DNA of 36,380 nt from Bradyrhizobium lablabi (GTDB taxonomy: Bacteria; Pseudomonadota; Alphaproteobacteria; Rhizobiales; Xanthobacteraceae), in NCBI RefSeq assembly GCF_001440475.1, contig NZ_LLYB01000046.1, positions 106,851-143,230 of the forward strand. Reading direction: 5' to 3'. How positions within the stretch are numbered: the stretch's first letter is position 1; every line of letters begins with the position of its first letter. The notes beneath the pieces are model-generated. The model did no database searches and had not been told where the DNA came from. It saw nothing but the letters and a program-made list of their open reading frames with translations. Below are positions 32,044 to 36,380 of this stretch, piece after piece. A program made the position numbers and the translations under genes.

Positions 32044-33786
32044 GTGACATCCTTCGGACGTGTCATTTCCGTGCGCGGCTCGCTCGCCCGGGTCGGACTT
32101 CTGGCGACGAGCCAGATGCCCGTCTCCGAAGTCCGCGCCACCGTCGGCCGCTTCGTCAGCATCCGCTGCAACCAGTCCACGATCGTCGCGATGCTCACCG
32201 AGGTATCCTGCGAGGATCTGCCGAGCTCCGACAACTATATCGCCAGTGCGTCGGTCGACCTGCTCGGCGAGATTTCCGGCGGCGAGCGTCCCAAGTTCCA
32301 GCGTGGCGTCACCAACTATCCGACGATCGGCGATGCCGTCGATCTCATCACGGCCCAGGACCTTCGCACCGTCTATGCGCCGAGCGGTTCGGACCAGATC
32401 AATGTCGGCACCCTGCAGCAGGACCGCTCGGTGATCGCCTATGTCGACGTCGAGGAAATGCTCTCCAAGCACTTCGCCGTGCTCGGCTCCACCGGCGTCG
32501 GTAAATCGACCAGCGTGTCGCTGCTGCTCAACGAGATCCTGCAAGCGCGGCCGAACCTGCGGGTCTTCCTGCTCGACGTGCACAACGAATATGGCCGCTG
32601 CTTCGGCGACCGCGCGCTGGTGCTCAACCCGCGCAATCTGAAACTGCCGTTCTGGCTGTTCAACTTCGAAGAGATCGTCGACGTGCTGTTCGGTGGCCGG
32701 CCCGGCGTACCCGAAGAGCTCGACGTTCTCGCCGAGGTCATCCCGATGGCGAAGGGCCTCTACACCCAGTATCAGAATTCCGACCGGCTCGGGCTGAAGC
32801 GCGTCGACCCGAAATCCGGCGGCTATACGGTGGATACGCCGGTGCCGTACCGGCTGGTCGACCTGATCTCGCTGATCGACGAGCGGATGGGCAAGCTGGA
32901 GAACCGCTCCTCGCGCATCATCTATCACAAGCTGATTTCGCGCATCGAAACCGTGCGCAACGATCCGCGCTACGCCTTCATGTTCGACAACGCCAATGTC
33001 GGCGGCGATACCATGGCGGAGGTGATCAGCCATCTGTTCCGCCTGCCGGCCAATGGCCGGCCGATGACCATCATGCAGCTCGCCGGCTTCCCGGCCGAAG
33101 TCGTCGATTCCGTGGTATCGGTGCTGTGCCGCATGGCCTTCGATTTCGGCCTGTGGAGCGACGGCGTGTCGCCGCTGCTGTTCGTCTGCGAAGAGGCGCA
33201 CCGCTACGCCTCGGCCGACCGCAACATCGGTTTCGGCCCGACCCGGAAAGCCGTCTCGCGCATCGCCAAGGAGGGCCGCAAATACGGCGTCTTTCTCGGC
33301 CTCGTCACCCAGCGTCCGGCCGAACTCGACGCCACCATCATCTCCCAGTGCAATACGCTGTTTGCGATGCGCCTTGCCAACGACCGCGACCAGGCGCTGC
33401 TGCGCTCGGCGGTCTCCGACGCCGCCGCGAACCTGCTGTCCTTCGTGCCTTCGCTCGGCACCCGCGAGGTGCTGGCCTTCGGCGAAGGCGTGGCGCTGCC
33501 GACGCGCCTGCGCTTCAAGGAGGTGCCGGTCCACCAGTTGCCGCGCAGCGAAGCCACCATCGCTTCCGTGCCGTCAGTCGCCGCCGGCCATGACATGCAC
33601 TTTGTCTCCGCCGTGCTGGACCGCTGGCGCGGCGCCACCTCCAACCGCGACGTGCCGAACGATCCCTCGGTCAACGGCGAGCGGCCCGCCGCCCGCATCA
33701 TGACGCCGGTGGAAGCGCCGATGCTGCAGCCCTCGATGGGGCTCGATCCCGACCGCTTCTCGCTCTTGAAAAAGCCGCTGCGCTGA
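32044..33786 (+). CDS. HerA-like DUF87 ATPase
   Basis: 580 residues from GTG 32044. An N-terminal HAS-barrel-like region (~1-110, FGRVISVRGSLARVGLLA) precedes a HerA/FtsK-type motor: Walker A GSTGVGKST (148-156), the HerA motif LLDVHNEYG (~175-183), Walker B LLFVCEEAHRY (~379-389), and TQRPAELDATIISQCNT, which carries the sensor and arginine-finger region. HerA proteins form hexamers that pump DNA, classically with NurA nuclease in end resection. No NurA, SIR2 or other defence partner lies next to it here, so either the partner is elsewhere or the protein acts alone. It has a 580-aa length, larger than archaeal HerA (~500), with a Pro-rich C-terminal tail. Confidence 0.85.
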   Translation: MTSFGRVISVRGSLARVGLLATSQMPVSEVRATVGRFVSIRCNQSTIVAMLTEVSCEDLPSSDNYIASASVDLLGEISGGERPKFQRGVTNYPTIGDAVDLITAQDLRTVYAPSGSDQINVGTLQQDRSVIAYVDVEEMLSKHFAVLGSTGVGKSTSVSLLLNEILQARPNLRVFLLDVHNEYGRCFGDRALVLNPRNLKLPFWLFNFEEIVDVLFGGRPGVPEELDVLAEVIPMAKGLYTQYQNSDRLGLKRVDPKSGGYTVDTPVPYRLVDLISLIDERMGKLENRSSRIIYHKLISRIETVRNDPRYAFMFDNANVGGDTMAEVISHLFRLPANGRPMTIMQLAGFPAEVVDSVVSVLCRMAFDFGLWSDGVSPLLFVCEEAHRYASADRNIGFGPTRKAVSRIAKEGRKYGVFLGLVTQRPAELDATIISQCNTLFAMRLANDRDQALLRSAVSDAAANLLSFVPSLGTREVLAFGEGVALPTRLRFKEVPVHQLPRSEATIASVPSVAAGHDMHFVSAVLDRWRGATSNRDVPNDPSVNGERPAARIMTPVEAPMLQPSMGLDPDRFSLLKKPLR

Positions 33787-33897
33787 GGCGCCATAGCCTC
33801 GCGCGATTCTTCCGCGCGCGGCGGTATCCACCTCGCCGCGAAACGCGATATGGTTCCGGCAACGCCGCATCCCGCGGCCCTGAGCCGGAACCCTTGC

Positions 33898-34482
33898 ATG
33901 ACCAAGCCTGCCGCCCCGCGATTTCAGCCGCCCGCCATCGACAAGCTGCCGGAGGATATCCGCACCCGGATTCTTGCCGTGCAGGAGAAGTCCGGCTTCG
34001 TGCCGAACGTCTTCCTGACGCTGGCCTACCGTCCGGACGAATTTCGCGCCTTCTTTGCCTATCATGACGCGCTGATGGAGAAGGACAGCGGGCTGACCAA
34101 GGCCGAGCGCGAGATGATCGTGGTGGCGACGAGCAGCGCCAACCAGTGTCACTACTGCGTGATCGCGCATGGCGCGATCCTGCGCATCCGGGCCAAGAAC
34201 CCGCAGATTGCCGACCAGATCGCGGTCAACTACCGTAAGGCCGACATCACGCCGCGCCAGCGCGCCATGCTCGACTTCGCCATGAAGGTGAGCCGGGCGG
34301 CGAACGAAGTGTCGGAGGCCGATTTTGCCGAAATCGCCAGCCACGGCTTTTCCGAGGACGATATCTGGGACATCGCGGCGATTTCGGCCTTCTTCGCGCT
34401 GTCGAACCGGCTGGCCAACGTCACCGCGATGCGGCCGAACGACGAGTTCTACATGATGGGCCGGCTGCCGAAGCAGGGTTGA
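33898..34482 (+). CDS. AhpD/CMD-like peroxidase-related protein
   Basis: 194 residues from ATG 33898; an ATG at 33850 is in frame but gives a non-family leader. The core is the AhpD fold: AEREMIVVATSSANQCHYCVIAHGA with the redox pair Cys84/Cys87, supporting Glu70/Glu72 and His91, the usual proton-relay set. YRKADITPRQRAMLDFAMKVS and the ending FYMMGRLPK match uncharacterised peroxidase-related members. Probable role: thiol-dependent peroxide reduction or a related redox step in the cytoplasm. No partner reductase is adjacent. It starts 111 bp after the HerA-like gene and is followed closely by the MgtC-like gene. Confidence 0.86.
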   Translation: MTKPAAPRFQPPAIDKLPEDIRTRILAVQEKSGFVPNVFLTLAYRPDEFRAFFAYHDALMEKDSGLTKAEREMIVVATSSANQCHYCVIAHGAILRIRAKNPQIADQIAVNYRKADITPRQRAMLDFAMKVSRAANEVSEADFAEIASHGFSEDDIWDIAAISAFFALSNRLANVTAMRPNDEFYMMGRLPKQG

Positions 34483-34500
34483 TCCCGGAGGTTGTCCGCG

Positions 34501-34995
34501 TTGCTGGACTGGACCGAAATCATATTGCGTCTCGGCATCGCCGCGCTCGCCGGCGGCCTGATCGGCCTCAACCGCGATCTGCACGGCAAGCCGATCGGAT
34601 TGAAGACCTTGGGGCTGGTCAGTCTGGCGACCGCCATGCTGCTGGTGATGGTCCATTCGGACGACGTCAAGATCGTCTCGGACGCCGGCAGCCGGGTGAT
34701 CCAGGGAATTTTGACCGGGATCGGTTTCCTCGGCGCCGGGGTCATCGTCCACGCCGGACGTCATTTCAGGGTTCGCGGGCTCACCAGCGCCGCCTGCACG
34801 TGGCTCGCGGCCTGCATCGGAATTGTCTGCGGCCTCGGACAATGGCGGCTGGTCGCCGTGGCACTGGTTATCACCTTCGCGATCCTGACCATTGGCGGCC
34901 GGATGGAACGCTGGTTGCACCAGAAGCTTGGCGGAGAGGACGAAGCCGCAAAGCAACCTCCTTCCGCCGCTTCGTCGGACAAGCAGCCGACGTAG
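34501..34995 (+). CDS. MgtC/SapB-family membrane protein
   Basis: 164 residues from TTG 34501, preferred because GGAGG (34487-34491) lies nine bases upstream; TTG 34492 is in frame but touches that site. About four to five membrane helices span residues ~5-125. Family motifs are AALAGGLIGLNRDLHGKP, GLKTLGLVSLATAMLL, and GILTGIGFLGAGVIVHAG. MgtC proteins act in low-Mg adaptation and, in some bacteria, modulate F-type ATPase. The hydrophilic C-terminal tail is short, so the cytoplasmic ACT-like domain of long MgtC forms is absent. It ends 10 bp from the convergent ParBc_2 gene. Confidence 0.86.
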   Translation: MLDWTEIILRLGIAALAGGLIGLNRDLHGKPIGLKTLGLVSLATAMLLVMVHSDDVKIVSDAGSRVIQGILTGIGFLGAGVIVHAGRHFRVRGLTSAACTWLAACIGIVCGLGQWRLVAVALVITFAILTIGGRMERWLHQKLGGEDEAAKQPPSAASSDKQPT

Positions 34996-35005
34996 CGCCG
35001 CGACC

Positions 35006-35623
35006 CTAGTCCGGTCCGGACCAGCCCGGCAGATAGACCGCGTCCTTGCTCTTCGCACAGTCGAGCGCCTTCTCCATCGCCTTGGAGAAATCCTCCTCCA
35101 CGCTTTTGCGGGAGATTTTCCGGCGCAGGAAATCCGCCCACAAAAATTCGCTGAACGGAGTGACGTCCTTTGCAAAACCGCCGACACGGCGCAATTCCCC
35201 GGCGAGGCTGCGGAACGGATCGTCCTTGAGCCCGGACACCGATTTCGGAAGATCCCGGTAGTGCCGGCGCTCGCCCTTGGCGTCATAGGGGTAGGCCCAT
35301 CGCTTGTGATCCATCACGGTCCAGAACGCGTCGCGTTCGACCATGGTGAGATCGCCGATGACCGTCACCAGCACATGCTCGACGCCCTCATCATGCAGTG
35401 CACGCGCCAGATGATGATGGTCGACGACGTAGTGGCGCTCGTCCGGCCCAAGCACGACGGGGATCATGTGCTTGCCGAGCAGCTCGGCGCGTTTCTTGTC
35501 GGACTTGTGCTCCCGCCAGCGCTTGCGCTTTTCCTTCACCTCCCGCATGCCGACCGTCATCTGGGTCGGACGCAATGACCGGATCGGGATCGGCTTGAGG
35601 ATCGGGTCGCGCGTATTGGCCAT
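35006..35623 (-). CDS. ParBc_2 (ParB-like nuclease fold) protein
   Basis: 205 residues from ATG 35623. The N-terminal half matches the ParBc_2 family: IPIRSLRPTQMTVGMREVKEK, LLGKHMIPVVLGPDERHYVVD, then HHHLARALHDEGVEHVLVTV. The rest is a family-specific alpha region (FWTVMDHKRWAYPYDAKGER) ending LPGWSGPD. Despite the fold name it lacks the HTH and dimer domains of chromosome-partitioning ParB, so a role in segregation is not implied. The family function is unsettled; nucleotide binding or hydrolysis by the ParB/Srx fold is plausible. It appears as a single-gene unit. Confidence 0.8.
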   Translation of the reverse strand: MANTRDPILKPIPIRSLRPTQMTVGMREVKEKRKRWREHKSDKKRAELLGKHMIPVVLGPDERHYVVDHHHLARALHDEGVEHVLVTVIGDLTMVERDAFWTVMDHKRWAYPYDAKGERRHYRDLPKSVSGLKDDPFRSLAGELRRVGGFAKDVTPFSEFLWADFLRRKISRKSVEEDFSKAMEKALDCAKSKDAVYLPGWSGPD

Positions 35624-35903
35624 GGCTAGCCCCTCTGCGTCAATCTTCTTGCTCTAACCGGCAAAACTGCCCCGCTGATTCACTATGCCGTGATGGTGCG
35701 AGCCCACCAACGGGCCCGAGCGTCCCAATTTGCGCAAGCCGCGGTCGTCCGGAAAGCCCGAAAGACCGCCGGGGCCTCCGATCAAGGGCGGCAGGTTCCA
35801 TCAAACGTTGCGCGGACGGATGGCTGCCACGCCGAAACATTTCATGTTGGAAGCTCGGCCTCCGTGCTAGAAGGACAGTCTGATTTCTCGCGGATCGACG
35901 GCA

Positions 35904-36242
35904 GTGAAAACCCAGCGGCCCATTAGCTCGGACGAAGAGCATGTCGTGCTCAAGTTCCGGCCGCGCACCTCCGCCCATCCGCCCGGCCGCCGGGATGAAC
36001 CCGAGCCAGCGAAGGCGCAGCCGGCGGCGAACGACCTTTCCCGCTATGAGCGGCCGCACGACGAGGGCGACGATTTCCGCCACCGCATGCTCGCCAATGT
36101 CGCCGCCTTCGCCTTCACCGTGGCGCTGACCGCGATCGGCATCTGGCTCGCGGTCAGCATCGCCGATCTCCGCAAGACCCAGGATTGCGTGCTGATGGGC
36201 CGCCGCGACTGCGCAGGGATTTCGGTGACGCCGCTGGGATAG
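35904..36242 (+). CDS. Small single-span membrane protein of unknown function
   Basis: 112 residues from GTG 35904. A basic, Pro-rich cytoplasmic N-terminus (~1-60; FRPRTSAHPPGRRDEPEPAK) precedes one hydrophobic span at ~65-85 (VAAFAFTVALTAIGIWLAVSI). A short tail has two cysteines (DCVLMGRRDC) that would face the periplasm and could form a disulfide. I do not recognise a characterised family. The 280 bp before it (35624-35903) show no clear gene or site. Confidence 0.62.
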   Translation: MKTQRPISSDEEHVVLKFRPRTSAHPPGRRDEPEPAKAQPAANDLSRYERPHDEGDDFRHRMLANVAAFAFTVALTAIGIWLAVSIADLRKTQDCVLMGRRDCAGISVTPLG

Positions 36243-36280
36243 TGAAGCACGGTAGCCGCAACGAAACCGGCTGTCATACT

Positions 36281-36380
36281 CGCGAAGGCGGGTATCCAGT
36301 ACGCCGCGGCTTATCGATTCGATCATTGGTGTCTCTGGAATACTGGATCACCCGCCCCAGTGCGCAATTGCGCACAAGGC
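36281..36380. repeat. Second copy of the dispersed palindromic repeat, continuing past the window end
   Basis: Bases 36281-36306 are identical to 21314-21339. The reverse arm TACTGGATCACCCGCC (36341-36356) pairs with GGCGGGTATCCAGTA near the start (36287-36301) with a one-base bulge. It is followed by the perfect palindrome GTGCGCAATTGCGCAC (36360-36375), which the first copy lacks. The loop sequences of the two copies differ, as in REP/BIME-like families. Confidence 0.68.

Noticed and set aside
31891..33534. Long minus-strand open frame (~547 codons) opposite the HerA-like gene
   Set aside because: It is antisense to a gene with full HerA motifs; its composition is rich in Arg, His, Asp and Gln, as expected for the opposite strand of GC-rich coding DNA, and shows no domain.
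33787..33830. GC-rich hairpin (CGCGCG arms) after the HerA-like gene as a terminator
   Set aside because: No T-run follows and such arms are frequent in this GC-rich DNA.
33574..35286. Minus-strand open frame (~570 codons) across the AhpD- and MgtC-like genes
   Set aside because: It spans two real plus-strand genes and contains no recognisable motif.
35640..36326. Minus-strand open frame opposite the small membrane protein at the window end
   Set aside because: No motif or ribosome site; runs through the palindromic repeat and antisense to a better candidate.

Overview
The window looks like chromosomal DNA of a GC-rich alphaproteobacterium, most probably Bradyrhizobium or a close Nitrobacteraceae/Xanthobacteraceae relative. 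This is inferred from strong G/C third positions, several Bug/TctC-type solute-binding proteins without permeases, a stand-alone HerA-like ATPase, a ParBc_2 protein, and a dispersed palindromic repeat at 21313-21388 and 36281-36380. No rRNA, tRNA, CRISPR array, transposase or phage structural gene was seen.

Region 1 (1-10.7 kb) is the most interesting. After a truncated amidase and a divergent SorC/DeoR-type regulator comes a minus-strand gene set, in transcription order: PEP mutase (with the diagnostic EDK-x5-NS motif), a SAM O-methyltransferase, a TPP-dependent phosphonopyruvate decarboxylase, an EamA-type transporter and a PhnY-like phosphonoacetaldehyde dehydrogenase. Together these would convert PEP to phosphonopyruvate, phosphonoacetaldehyde and phosphonoacetate, with methylation and export as likely further steps. 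No aminotransferase, phosphonatase or C-P lyase gene is present. Behind it lie three poorly characterised genes (8.0-10.1 kb) and an XRE-family regulator. A 20-bp A/T-rich sequence ending in AGTTGAT is repeated upstream of the PEP mutase gene (two copies) and again upstream of the XRE gene (three degenerate copies). Copies are spaced by 20 or 26 bp, so the whole block looks like one regulon.

Region 2 (10.7-16.9 kb) is a LysR regulator divergent from a tightly overlapping operon: Ugp-like ABC ATPase, two permeases, solute-binding protein and a GpdQ/CpdA-type metallophosphoesterase. The likely role is import and cytoplasmic hydrolysis of a phosphodiester such as a glycerophosphodiester.

Region 3 (16.9-20.1 kb) holds a class I-type bacterial cytochrome P450, a small lysozyme-fold/SLT-like protein and a secreted DUF3616 protein.

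Region 4 (20.3-28.3 kb) is an aromatic-acid catabolic operon under a TetR regulator with a perfect 20-bp palindromic operator. It encodes a LigI-like PDC hydrolase, a Bug binding protein, a GalB-like (PIG-L fold) 4-oxalomesaconate hydratase, a LigK-like CHA aldolase, a Pht5-like decarboxylase and a type I (VOC) extradiol dioxygenase. LigAB and LigC are absent. Two more periplasmic binding proteins are transcribed divergently.

Region 5 (28.3-36.4 kb) contains an MFS transporter, a membrane GGDEF-EAL protein, a HerA-like ATPase, an AhpD-like protein, an MgtC-like membrane protein, a ParBc_2 protein and a small single-span membrane protein, ending in a second copy of the palindromic repeat.
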